From the NCBI GenBank assembly GCA_002344525.1, contig DDTJ01000051.1, positions 47,481-89,097 on the forward strand: 41,617 nt of DNA, in the 5' to 3' direction. The stretch comes from Akkermansiaceae bacterium UBA2367 (lineage in GTDB: Bacteria > Verrucomicrobiota > Verrucomicrobiia > Verrucomicrobiales > DEV007). Of this stretch, positions 23,927 to 31,512 are shown piece by piece; position 1 is the first letter of the stretch, and each line of letters opens with the position of its first letter. Both the position numbers and the translations under genes were made by a program. Under the pieces are notes generated by a model. That model was not told where the DNA came from, made no database searches, and saw only the letters and a list, made by a program, of their open reading frames with translations.

Positions 23927-25414
23927 TCATTCCGGAATCCGGTTCAGTGTGTACCACGCATTCGGAAAATCGAGCGTCCGGCCTGTCTTCGACTTCAGTC
24001 CGGTGGTGCGTAGCTCGTGGACGTAGAACGGTCGCAATCCCTCGACGACGAGACGCATCGAGAGGCCATCTGGGGAAGGCGTCGCCGAGACGATCTTCAA
24101 TTCCGTGGTGTCAATCTCGTCGCCTCCGTAGGCGGAGGAGTATTGGTAGGTGAACGCGCTCATCGCCAACGCGCCGTCGAGCGTGGCGGAATCGATCGGC
24201 TCGGTAAAGACCAGCTCGAAGCCGTCGGCTTTCGCCCGCATCTCGCGGATCGCGAAGGGCGTCGCGCCAGTGAAGCGCACCCGGGAGAGGCCGTAGGAGC
24301 GGTTCCCCAGCGAGGACCAGCCTCGGTTGGTCATGCCGACGAAGAGCGATCCGTCGGGCGCGAAAGCGAGTCGCACCACCGCCGCCGGGAAGCCGTCGAG
24401 GAAGGGGAAACAGGCCCCCTGGTATTCGCCGCCGACCTTTTCGAGGAAGACGCGGCTCACCGCCGAATTGGTGAACTCGCCGACGAGAAGCTGCCCGTCG
24501 AAGGGGCCAAACTTGCCGCCCTGATCGATCACCTGGATGTCGGTGGCACTGCGGCCCATCTTGTTGTAGGGCAGCCACACCGCCGGAGGGACAAATTGCG
24601 GCGCTTCGGCGAGGGCGTCGGGATAGGGCTGGTTGGGCTTTGGGAGGTTTGTCAGGTGAAAGGGAGCCTCGGGAAGATCGAGCGATCCGAGCGACTCCTG
24701 GTTTCCGTAGAAGACGCCGGGGCGCAGGTGATACACCGGCGTTGCCGGAACCCAGGTGCCCTGCTGATCGGTGAAGAACATGTCGCCCGCGAGATTCGCT
24801 CCCAATCCGCTCGGCGAGCGCATCCCGAGGGATTTCGGCTCGAAACGCCCACCCTTGCCGATGATGCCGCCCCAACCATGCCAGCCCTTGGCGTTGTCCG
24901 CGAGCTCGCCCATGCCGAGATTGAGGGTGCCCCACAGATTTCCCTGTCCGTCGCGTTCGGGGCCGTAGGTGTAGGCGTGGTAGTTGCCCGTCACGGTCCA
25001 GCCGTCGCAGGCGGTGAGGTATTCGTCGGCGACGCCGTCGCGGTCGGTGTCGCGCAGCCGGGTGATCTCGGCACGCTGCGCCACGAGGAGATCGTCGCCG
25101 TCTCGGAGCAATCCGAGCGGCTCGTGCAGGCCGGAGGCGAAGAGATGGTATTTCACTGCCGACGGATCGCCGAGCACCCCGTCGAGGAACCAGACCTCAC
25201 CCTTGCGGATGGCCACGGCGAGACGGTCGGGGCCAATCCACTCCATTCCGCTGACTTCGAGGGCGATGCCGTCGCCGGGTTTCCAATCCTTCGAGCGCGA
25301 GTCCTGCGGGGAGCTGGCCGCGAGAAGCTCGGCGACGGTGTAGGCCGAAGCGGATTCTTGCGCTTGGGCCAAGGTTCCGCAGAGAAGGAGGACGATGGAG
25401 GCGATCCGCTTCAT
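23927..25414 (-). CDS. Secreted beta-propeller, sorbosone/glucose-dehydrogenase-like
   Basis: A 495-residue exported protein with a signal peptide (MKRIASIVLLLCGTLAQA). The six-bladed propeller shows repeated signatures of PVC heme-linked dehydrogenase-like proteins: GMEWIGPDRLAVAIRKGEVW, EPLGLLRDGDDLLVAQRAEITRLRDTDRDGVADEY, and DGQGNLWGTLN. Later blocks are GQLLVGEFTNSAVSRVFLEKV and FAPDGSLFVGMTNRGW. A C-terminal beta-sandwich (about 400-495) follows. Relatives oxidise sugars with PQQ or are uncharacterised; PQQ ligands cannot be confirmed here. The ATG overlaps the TGA of the pentahaem cytochrome gene (ATGA at 25411-25414), so the two are likely made together, and the cytochrome could be its electron acceptor. 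An earlier start is excluded because the upstream frame lies inside that gene. Confidence 0.78.
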   Translation of the reverse strand: MKRIASIVLLLCGTLAQAQESASAYTVAELLAASSPQDSRSKDWKPGDGIALEVSGMEWIGPDRLAVAIRKGEVWFLDGVLGDPSAVKYHLFASGLHEPLGLLRDGDDLLVAQRAEITRLRDTDRDGVADEYLTACDGWTVTGNYHAYTYGPERDGQGNLWGTLNLGMGELADNAKGWHGWGGIIGKGGRFEPKSLGMRSPSGLGANLAGDMFFTDQQGTWVPATPVYHLRPGVFYGNQESLGSLDLPEAPFHLTNLPKPNQPYPDALAEAPQFVPPAVWLPYNKMGRSATDIQVIDQGGKFGPFDGQLLVGEFTNSAVSRVFLEKVGGEYQGACFPFLDGFPAAVVRLAFAPDGSLFVGMTNRGWSSLGNRSYGLSRVRFTGATPFAIREMRAKADGFELVFTEPIDSATLDGALAMSAFTYQYSSAYGGDEIDTTELKIVSATPSPDGLSMRLVVEGLRPFYVHELRTTGLKSKTGRTLDFPNAWYTLNRIPE

Positions 25415-27627
25415 TTCCACGAATAGATGAATGTCAGGCTCTTCCCCTCGCCCGTGCTCTCGACCGCCACGCCATCGGGATGCGCCACCGCCGGAGCGCT
25501 CCCCTCCGTCCACGAGAGGGTGCGCACCAGCTTCCCGTCCTCGACGGCGAAACGCTCGCTCACCTCGCGATCGCCGTCGGTGAAGAGGAAGGTCGGATTC
25601 CCCGCCTCGTCGAGTCGGTAGCCCCGGAAACGTCGTCCCGTCTCCGCTCCCGTCTCGGGGATAGCGGAAAGGTCGCCGCCGAGCGGCTTCTCGAAGGGCG
25701 CGTGGCGCGAGAACCAAGTGTGGTAGGCATCGAAGAAAGGCCCCCGCCACACAAGAACGGGACGCGCTCCGAGCCCGTCGTAGGCGAGGCTGACGCCGCC
25801 GGGGAAGCCGACGAGGATCGCCTTCGTTCCCGTTCCCTCGAAGAAGGTGCGCTGGATCACGGGACGATCCGTCGGAACGATCTCGAACTGCCCCGAGCCG
25901 TGGTCGGGGAAGCCCTCGGGCAGTCCCTCGCCTTCGCGGATGAAGCTCCAGATGGCCGCGATCTGGCGCTCGGTGTCGCCGCCGAGCACATCGGGTACGG
26001 TCGATTGCCCGCCCGGCCAGAGCGGAGGCATCAGGGTGCCGGGACGGTAGGACGCGGGATCGAGCAGATAGTCGCGGAACCACTCGGGCCGCAGACGGCG
26101 GTCGAGCGAGGCGAGGTCGAGCGCTTGGATGCCGATGGAACGCTGCCCGTCCCATGTGTGGCAAGTGATGCAGTTCGTTCCGCCGAGGATGCCGAGGAGC
26201 TTGCGACCGGCTTCGAGATCCTCCTTTCGCTCGACGAGCAGCTTCGCGTCCGGCGGCGCGTCGATGCGCTCCAGCCACTCCGCGAGGGCGGGCGCGTGGG
26301 CAGCGTAGAGGGGCATCTGCGTTTTCACATAGGGCCGCGCCCGGCTACCCTCCGCTCCGGTGAGGACACCCTCCAGCCAGCCGCGCTGCAATTTGTACCC
26401 GATGCCGGTGAGCGGCGGAGCGAGCCTGCCGGAGTCGCCGAGGGCCTCGTCGCCGATGAAGAAGGGGTTCGTCTCCGCCGTCGAACCTCCGATGCCGTCT
26501 CGGTCGTGGCAGGCGTAGCAGTTCATCGCCGCTAGGGTGAGGCCTCCGTCCCTGTCCTCCGTCGGACGGTCCCCGGCGAGAAAGGCGAGGAGCGAGGCGC
26601 GTTGTCCTTCGTCGAGATCGTAGGCGGGGAGCCCCGCTTTCGGATCGGAGGACAGGCAATGCCCCTCGCCCTTCGGAGATCCTGACAAGGCCACCACCGG
26701 AGCGGCCTTCTGTCCCTCGATGGCATGACAGGCGGCGCAGTTCATGTTGGCGACCAACTCCTTGCCTTTCGCAACGACGGCGGCATCGGCCTTCGGCCAA
26801 GGAGCAACCGGCTTGGCATCCCTCGGGTCCGAACTTTGGTAGTCGAGGAGATGGGAGGCGATGTCGAGCGACTCCTGCGTGTCGAGCACGAAATGCGGCA
26901 TGCGTCCGTCGGTGCGGTAGCGCGAGGGCGCTTCGAGGAAATGGGCGAGCGCGAGGAGACTCGTCTTCGCGGCGAGATCGGGATGGGTGATGACCAAGGG
27001 CGAGACCTGCGTCTCCCCTCCCCCGTGCGGCGGATGGAAATCGGGAGTCGGGGCGTGACAGGCGATGCAGCCTTTCTCATGATAGAGGGCACTGCCCCGC
27101 TCCGCGTTGGCGTGGCGGGGAGTGCCGAGCTTCAGCCCCTTCCCGAGCGTGCCGAGATAGGCAAGGACGGCGTCGAGGTCCTCGTCGGCGAGACCGTGGA
27201 ACATCGCGGGCATCGTCGAACCCTCGTGGCCCGAATCGGGATCGCGGAGGAAGGCGGCGAGCCAGTCGCGGTCGATGCGCTGGGAGAGATCGACGAGCTT
27301 CGGTCCCTTTCGCGGCACCGTCACCGCCGATCCGCCGTGGCAGTTGGCGCAGCCGAGTTCGGAGAAGAGGATGGCACCGCCCTCCGCCGTTGGAGATTCG
27401 GCATGGAAGCGCTCGTAGCCGGTGACGTGGGGAGCGGAGTGGAGCGGGACGGTCGTCAGCCAAGGCGAGAGCATTGATAAAAGGGCAATTCTCCGGGTAG
27501 CTTTTTCACGAATGCCAGTCGCCGTAGCGAAGTTCGTGAGAACTTCGACGAACGTCGCTTGACAAATCGAACTGGAGAAATTTGTGAGAATTTCTCTACC
27601 GAATTGGAATCGCCGCCACCCTTTCAT
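25411..27627 (-). CDS. Pentahaem c-type cytochrome with C-terminal beta domain
   Basis: A 738-residue periplasmic protein with five CXXCH motifs at 93-97, 187-191, 297-301, 370-374 and 486-490, each in its own cytochrome c domain, and a C-terminal non-haem domain (about 580-738; DRPVIQRTFFEGTG, GFPGGVSLAYDGLG). The N-terminus is odd. The start at 27627 is supported by an ATGA overlap with the upstream gene, yet the likely signal peptide (RRIALLSMLSPWLTTVPLHSA) begins only near residue 45. The first 40 residues come from two hairpin repeats, giving REILTNFS and VEVLTNFA. An internal ATG at 27477 would remove them but leave a poor signal. It is an electron carrier or diheme-peroxidase-like relay for the downstream propeller protein, by inference. 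Confidence 0.85.
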   Translation of the reverse strand: MKGWRRFQFGREILTNFSSSICQATFVEVLTNFATATGIREKATRRIALLSMLSPWLTTVPLHSAPHVTGYERFHAESPTAEGGAILFSELGCANCHGGSAVTVPRKGPKLVDLSQRIDRDWLAAFLRDPDSGHEGSTMPAMFHGLADEDLDAVLAYLGTLGKGLKLGTPRHANAERGSALYHEKGCIACHAPTPDFHPPHGGGETQVSPLVITHPDLAAKTSLLALAHFLEAPSRYRTDGRMPHFVLDTQESLDIASHLLDYQSSDPRDAKPVAPWPKADAAVVAKGKELVANMNCAACHAIEGQKAAPVVALSGSPKGEGHCLSSDPKAGLPAYDLDEGQRASLLAFLAGDRPTEDRDGGLTLAAMNCYACHDRDGIGGSTAETNPFFIGDEALGDSGRLAPPLTGIGYKLQRGWLEGVLTGAEGSRARPYVKTQMPLYAAHAPALAEWLERIDAPPDAKLLVERKEDLEAGRKLLGILGGTNCITCHTWDGQRSIGIQALDLASLDRRLRPEWFRDYLLDPASYRPGTLMPPLWPGGQSTVPDVLGGDTERQIAAIWSFIREGEGLPEGFPDHGSGQFEIVPTDRPVIQRTFFEGTGTKAILVGFPGGVSLAYDGLGARPVLVWRGPFFDAYHTWFSRHAPFEKPLGGDLSAIPETGAETGRRFRGYRLDEAGNPTFLFTDGDREVSERFAVEDGKLVRTLSWTEGSAPAVAHPDGVAVESTGEGKSLTFIYSWK
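27528..27547. repeat. GTGA-loop hairpin repeat, copy 1
   Basis: A perfect 8-bp stem, CGAAGTTC and GAACTTCG, closes a GTGA loop (GNRA-type as plus-strand RNA). It lies within the N-terminal codons of the pentahaem cytochrome gene, giving EVLTNFA on the minus strand. Confidence 0.8.
27573..27598. repeat. GTGA-loop hairpin repeat, copy 2
   Basis: The same design as copy 1 with a different stem: TGGAGAAATTT and GAATTTCTCTA close the same GTGA loop, 11 pairs with two G-T wobbles. Stem bases differ from copy 1 on both sides in a compensatory way. It is translated as EILTNFS in the same frame as copy 1. Confidence 0.78.
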
Positions 27628-28541
27628 CCCTTCGCAAGACAGCGGTCGAGATAGGCCCTCGATTCATTGACCTTCTCCGTGATCTCCCCGGCCGTCGGCA
27701 GCACAGGCACACCACGCGGAGTCGGATGCATGAAGATCTCGGCGAAACCGTCGAAACCAATCTCCTTCAACGCCGCGACGATGGGCATATAGTCCAGCGT
27801 TCCGAAACCGGGGAGCTGCTTCAATTCCTCCTCCTTCAGCATCTGCTGCTTCGCGGAAAGGTGATATTCCTGAAAGTAGATGAAGGGCAGGTTCGCCTTC
27901 CCGCAATGTCGGATCAGGGCCGGGATCTGATCGACCGCGTCATGGAGATGGTGCGGCGCGAAGGCGATGCCGACGGCCTTCGAGGGATTCAAGTCCGCGA
28001 AGTAGCGGATCGAGTCGGGCGAGGAGAGCATCGCGTTCTTGTGGTTCTCGATGGCCATGGTCAGGCCGAGTTCCTCGGCGAGCTCGTAGTGCGGTTTCAG
28101 CTTCTCGAAAAAGGCCGCCACCTGCGCCTTCGCCTCGGCACCCGAGACATCGGCATCGCCCATCTTGCCCGAGGCGCAGACGGTCATGTGGCCGCCGTTC
28201 CTCTTCACCCAGCGCATCTCGTCGTCCTGCTTGAAGGGTCCCAGCGGGTAGCAGGTCGAGATGGCGAGGGGCACGTCGTGCTTCTTCAACAGCGCTTGGA
28301 ACGCCTCGTCGCCCATCTCCTCGATCTGCTCGCGATGGGTCGCGTGGACCTTGCGCCAGATGTCGATGGACTCGGCACCCGACTTCTTCACCTCGCCGAG
28401 CACCTCGTCGAGAGGCAGGTCGCCGTAGAGGGCGGAGGAAAGCACATAGCGGATCGCGAAGCCCTGAGCCTCCGCCGCGCGGATCGCGGAGGGGGCAAGG
28501 AACGCGGAGCCGAGGAGCCGGCAGGCATGGCGTCGGTTCAT
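27624..28541 (-). CDS. Exported TIM-barrel sugar phosphate isomerase/epimerase-like protein
   Basis: A 305-residue xylose-isomerase-like TIM barrel with a Tat-like signal (MNRRHACRLLGSAFLAPSAI). Metal-site candidates are E165 (MAIENHKN), H197 or H198 and E268 (FAEIFMHP). The segment where family members usually have an Asp before His reads AFAPHHL, with Ala195, so one ligand may be missing or supplied by Asp201. Export of a sugar isomerase-like protein fits a periplasmic oxidation pathway. ATG 28541 lies 25 nt after the DJ-1 gene. Its stop overlaps the start of the cytochrome gene (ATGA), so the three genes form a tightly coupled unit. The sugar handled is unknown. Confidence 0.82.
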   Translation of the reverse strand: MNRRHACRLLGSAFLAPSAIRAAEAQGFAIRYVLSSALYGDLPLDEVLGEVKKSGAESIDIWRKVHATHREQIEEMGDEAFQALLKKHDVPLAISTCYPLGPFKQDDEMRWVKRNGGHMTVCASGKMGDADVSGAEAKAQVAAFFEKLKPHYELAEELGLTMAIENHKNAMLSSPDSIRYFADLNPSKAVGIAFAPHHLHDAVDQIPALIRHCGKANLPFIYFQEYHLSAKQQMLKEEELKQLPGFGTLDYMPIVAALKEIGFDGFAEIFMHPTPRGVPVLPTAGEITEKVNESRAYLDRCLAKG

Positions 28542-28566
28542 GGGAACGGGAATTGTGGGTGAAATG

Positions 28567-29145
28567 TCAGGCGCGGCTCGCCGCCTCCTCTTCGAGCATC
28601 GCAATCCAAGGACCGACGTAGTGGCCGTTGTCGTGGAAGGTGCGGCCAGAAACGAGCTTGCCGTCGATGACGCAGGGTTCGTTCACGTAGATGCCGCCGC
28701 AGACTTCGAGGTCGAACTGGCACTTCGCCACCGTGGCCATGCGCCGCCCGCGAACCCGGTCGGCCCGCGCCGGGATCTCGACGCCGTGGCACACGCTCGC
28801 GACGGGCTTGTCGTGGTCGAAAAACCACTGTGAGAGACGGATCAGGTCGGGATCCTCGCGGATGTATTCGGGAGCGCGCCCGCCGGAGAAGAGAATGCCG
28901 AGATAGTCCTCGGGATTCACCTCGGAGAAGGCGAGGTCGGCCTGGATCTGATAGCCCTCCCACTCGCGTGTGATCGTCCAGCCGGGACGCACCTCGTGCA
29001 TCACCATCTGGTAGAGGCGCTTCTCCGGCGCGATGACGACGGGCTGGATCTTCGCCTCCTGGAGGCGGTAGTAGGGATAGAGGGTATCGACGGTCTCCGT
29101 GGCGTCGCCGACGACGATGAGGGCTTTTCCGATATAGTCTGGCAT
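28567..29145 (-). CDS. DJ-1/PfpI-family protein
   Basis: A 192-residue DJ-1/PfpI superfamily protein. The nucleophile elbow is VASVCHGVE with C119 followed by H120, and a Glu at 16 or 17 (VGDATETVD) may assist. The strand block LGILFSGGRAPEYIREDPDLI is characteristic of the PfpI subgroup. The family includes deglycase-like, glyoxalase and protease-annotated members; activity cannot be told from the sequence. It is the first gene of the minus-strand run, starting 25 nt before the TIM-barrel gene. A 15-bp motif shared with the XylR promoter lies 58 nt upstream. Glyoxal detoxification could go with sugar oxidation, which is an inference. Confidence 0.87.
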   Translation of the reverse strand: MPDYIGKALIVVGDATETVDTLYPYYRLQEAKIQPVVIAPEKRLYQMVMHEVRPGWTITREWEGYQIQADLAFSEVNPEDYLGILFSGGRAPEYIREDPDLIRLSQWFFDHDKPVASVCHGVEIPARADRVRGRRMATVAKCQFDLEVCGGIYVNEPCVIDGKLVSGRTFHDNGHYVGPWIAMLEEEAASRA

Positions 29146-29202
29146 GGAGCGAGCCTATCGGGAAAAGAAACGAAAGTCACTACTCGAATCGGTCCGGAAA
29201 AC

Positions 29203-29217
29203 TCAGGTTTTTCGTCA
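29203..29217. promoter_or_regulatory. 15-bp motif shared with the XylR-type promoter, copy 1
   Basis: TCAGGTTTTTCGTCA lies 58-72 nt upstream of the DJ-1 start codon. An identical 15-mer overlaps the -10 region of the regulator gene at 30184-30198. Such a match could be chance over 41 kb, so the case rests on both sites lying in upstream regions. Confidence 0.4.
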
Positions 29218-29258
29218 TCACCTCCGAATCCGTCATTTGACCTTGCACCGAGTCCGAA

Positions 29259-29411
29259 GTGCGCGACCTGAACCTTTCCACGGACACCGCACAGAAGAAA
29301 GTGAAGTCCCCGTTCATCGACTTCGCGGCGCGGCGGCAGGCGCTCGGAATGCCGAGGATGACCAAGGAGCAGCGCGAACGATTGGACCGAATGATCCGAG
29401 GCGAGGAATAA
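29259..29411 (+). CDS. Small ORF, unknown; possible antitoxin-like remnant
   Basis: A 50-residue frame from GTG 29259 to TAA 29411. The product ends ARRQALGMPRMTKEQRERLDRMIRGEE, charged and helical, loosely like the tails of type II antitoxins. I cannot match it to a family. It ends 4 nt before the convergent Uma2 gene stop. It has no convincing ribosome binding site and an in-frame TGA lies 19 nt before the GTG, so it may be the 3' end of a lost gene. Confidence 0.4.
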   Translation: MRDLNLSTDTAQKKVKSPFIDFAARRQALGMPRMTKEQRERLDRMIRGEE

Positions 29412-29415
29412 CGCT

Positions 29416-30084
29416 TTACTCCGCCTCCCGACTCCCCCTCAACGCCTCAAGCACAGCCGCACGGTCTCCCGCCAATGCGGCAGCCACAGGCAGGACGAGA
29501 CCGGGGAAGACACAGCTGCGCAGCAGTCCGTCCTCCATCGGGAGGAGCCGGTATTCATTCCCTTCCAACACGAACCAGTCGATTTCGCCGTCCATCACGC
29601 GCCAGAGCAGATACTCCCGCACCCCGGCGCGGCGGTAGCTGGCGAGCTTCTCGCGGACGTCGCGCGAGACGCTGCTGGCGGCGATCTCCACGACCAGTTC
29701 GGGCGGTCCGGCGAGGTAGCCCTGCGCATCGGGCGACGCTTTGCCACCGTGGACTGCGTCGAGGAAGAGCACCGCGTCGGGCTGGGGCACATCCTCGGGT
29801 CCGAGGCGCACGGTGGCGTTGGTGGCGCAGCGCGCCTCTGGACGGAAGGCGGCGTAGGTGCCGAGCCACATCTGGATCAGATTGTCGGGTTCGGCGTGAA
29901 GATCGAGGCGGACGGGCGAGGCCATGTGGACGATTCCTTGGACGAGTTCGGCTTTCTTGACTTCGGGCATGGCCTCGAAACGCCGCAGGAATTCGGCAGC
30001 ATCGAGATGGTCCCCGTTCTCAAGCGGGACGAAGGCCTCCGCCGTCCGCTCCACGGGCGCTTTCTCCATGACTTTGACCGCCAT
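29416..30084 (-). CDS. Uma2-family (DUF820) restriction-endonuclease-fold protein
   Basis: A 222-residue Uma2 protein, PD-(D/E)xK nuclease fold. Candidate active-site residues are D103 (PDAVLF), E133 (LVVEIAASS) and K146 (VREKLASY). Uma2 proteins are abundant in PVC bacteria and cyanobacteria and are rarely characterised; nuclease activity is not proven. It is monocistronic and divergent from the XylR-type regulator. A second Uma2 protein lies at 34419 with only the fold in common. ATG 30084 is preceded by TCC. Confidence 0.85.
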   Translation of the reverse strand: MAVKVMEKAPVERTAEAFVPLENGDHLDAAEFLRRFEAMPEVKKAELVQGIVHMASPVRLDLHAEPDNLIQMWLGTYAAFRPEARCATNATVRLGPEDVPQPDAVLFLDAVHGGKASPDAQGYLAGPPELVVEIAASSVSRDVREKLASYRRAGVREYLLWRVMDGEIDWFVLEGNEYRLLPMEDGLLRSCVFPGLVLPVAAALAGDRAAVLEALRGSREAE

Positions 30085-30157
30085 GGAGCCACCCTAACCC
30101 TGTCGGGTGTCCCTGTCGAGAGGGTATCGCCCCCTCGCCCCGGACTGCGCCCGCCCA

Positions 30158-30186
30158 TTGACATCCAGCGGCTTCGGCGATATTCA
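30158..30186 (+). promoter_or_regulatory. Sigma70-type promoter of the XylR-type regulator gene
   Basis: TTGACA at 30158-30163 is a perfect -35. TATTCA at 30181-30186 is a fair -10 after a 17-nt spacer. The start of transcription would be about 30193, just before the start codon GTG 30225. Confidence 0.65.
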
Positions 30187-30198
30187 GGTTTTTCGTCA
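30184..30198 (+). promoter_or_regulatory. 15-bp motif shared with the DJ-1 upstream region, copy 2
   Basis: TCAGGTTTTTCGTCA overlaps the end of the -10 and the predicted transcription start of the regulator gene, the expected place for autorepression. It has the same 15-mer as 29203-29217. Confidence 0.45.
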
Positions 30199-30224
30199 GC
30201 TTGAAACGTCCTCCCGCCACCCCC

Positions 30225-31373
30225 GTGAAGCGTGTCGCCATCCTCGTCGAGACGACGCGCAGCTACACTCGCGACCTTCTGTCGGGGGTGGGTCGCTATC
30301 TGCAAGGCCACGGCCCCTGGTCCACCTTTCTCGAACTCCGCGCCTTCGAGTCCTCCGTGCCACCTTGGCTGGCGAACTGGAGCGGAGACGGCATTCTCAC
30401 CCGCACCCACAGCGCCGAAATGGCCGCTGCGATCCTCGCCGCCGGGGTGCCCACGGTGGAGCTGCGCTCGACGAAGCACACCCCTGGCCTGCCCTTCATC
30501 GGGATGGATAACGCCCTCATCGGCCAGAGCGTCGCCGAGCATTTCCTGAACCGGGGCTACCGCCGCTTCGCCGCCTACACCCTCGACACGGAGTCCTTCT
30601 TCCGCGAGCGGGTCGCCAATTTCATCGCCCGGGTGGAGGAGTCCGGGGCCGCCTGCGCCCTCCTGCCCGCACAAGGCGAGGCGAGCCCCCGCGACTGGGA
30701 GGCTCACCAAGCCGAACTGATGCGCTGGCTCGAAGCGCTCGAAAAACCCGTCGGCATCTTCGCGACGAACGACCAGCTCGCGGTGCATCTCCTCGACGCC
30801 TGCCGCCGTGCCGCCCTCGCCGTGCCGGAGGAGGTCGCGGTGGTCGGCTGCGAAAACGAGGAGACCCTCTGCGAATTCGCCTCGCCCGCGCTGACGAGCG
30901 TGCGTTTCGACGGGGCGAGGGTGGGCTGGCTCGCGGCGGAGCGCCTCGACCGGCTCATGCGAGGCGAAGCCGACGACGGAGCCCCGGTGCTGGTGCCGCC
31001 GAAGGGCATCGAGGTGCGCGCCTCGTCGGACGAATTCGTGATCGAGGATCCCGTCGTCCTGCGAGCGGCACGGCTCATCCGCGAACGGGCCTTCTCCGGG
31101 CTGATGGTCGGCGAACTCTGCGAAACGCTCGCGGTCTCGCGCAGCACCTTGGAACGGCGCATGAAATCCGCCCTTGGCCGCTCTCCGAAGGACGAGCTGC
31201 TCCGCGTCCGCTTCCGCGAGGTGAACCGCCTCCTCCGCGCCTCCGACCTCACCATCGACCTCATCGCCGAGCAGACCGGCTTCACCCACGCCCACTACCT
31301 GCAAACGGCCTACCGAGAACGCTTCGGGATCACGCCGGGGGAGTTCCGGCGGGGAAGCCAAGTGACGGGATGA
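30225..31373 (+). CDS. XylR-type transcriptional regulator (periplasmic-binding fold plus AraC helix-turn-helix)
   Basis: About 382 residues with the architecture of XylR. An N-terminal LacI/periplasmic-binding-type sugar-sensing domain (about 1-265, starting KRVAILVETTRSYTRDLLSGVGRYL) is followed by an AraC-family DNA-binding domain (about 275-382). The latter shows SRSTLERRMKSALGRSPKDELLRVRFREVNRLL and the second helix-turn-helix IDLIAEQTGFTHAHYLQTAYRERFGITPGEFR. The ligand is probably a sugar or sugar derivative. I chose GTG 30225 because the promoter predicts transcription from about 30193; TTG 30201 is also in frame. It is likely to control the sugar cluster at 19299-29145, which lies beyond one Uma2 gene. 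Confidence 0.85.
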   Translation: MKRVAILVETTRSYTRDLLSGVGRYLQGHGPWSTFLELRAFESSVPPWLANWSGDGILTRTHSAEMAAAILAAGVPTVELRSTKHTPGLPFIGMDNALIGQSVAEHFLNRGYRRFAAYTLDTESFFRERVANFIARVEESGAACALLPAQGEASPRDWEAHQAELMRWLEALEKPVGIFATNDQLAVHLLDACRRAALAVPEEVAVVGCENEETLCEFASPALTSVRFDGARVGWLAAERLDRLMRGEADDGAPVLVPPKGIEVRASSDEFVIEDPVVLRAARLIRERAFSGLMVGELCETLAVSRSTLERRMKSALGRSPKDELLRVRFREVNRLLRASDLTIDLIAEQTGFTHAHYLQTAYRERFGITPGEFRRGSQVTG

Positions 31374-31512
31374 ACATTGCGACGGCGCATCGCGTGGGGC
31401 AGATTCCTGCGTGTCGCCAGCCCCTGTTCCTCCCAGCGCTCCCGTGTTGCGTCGACGCGACGATCTTGCGTCGATCCTGCGCGACGCCCTGTTTCTCGAT
31501 GGAGATTCCGAT

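Noticed and set aside
31411..31512. N-terminal extension of the nucleotidyltransferase from GTG 31411
   Set aside because: The Shine-Dalgarno-like GGAGA just before ATG 31513 favours the shorter form, though the extension keeps coding-like composition.
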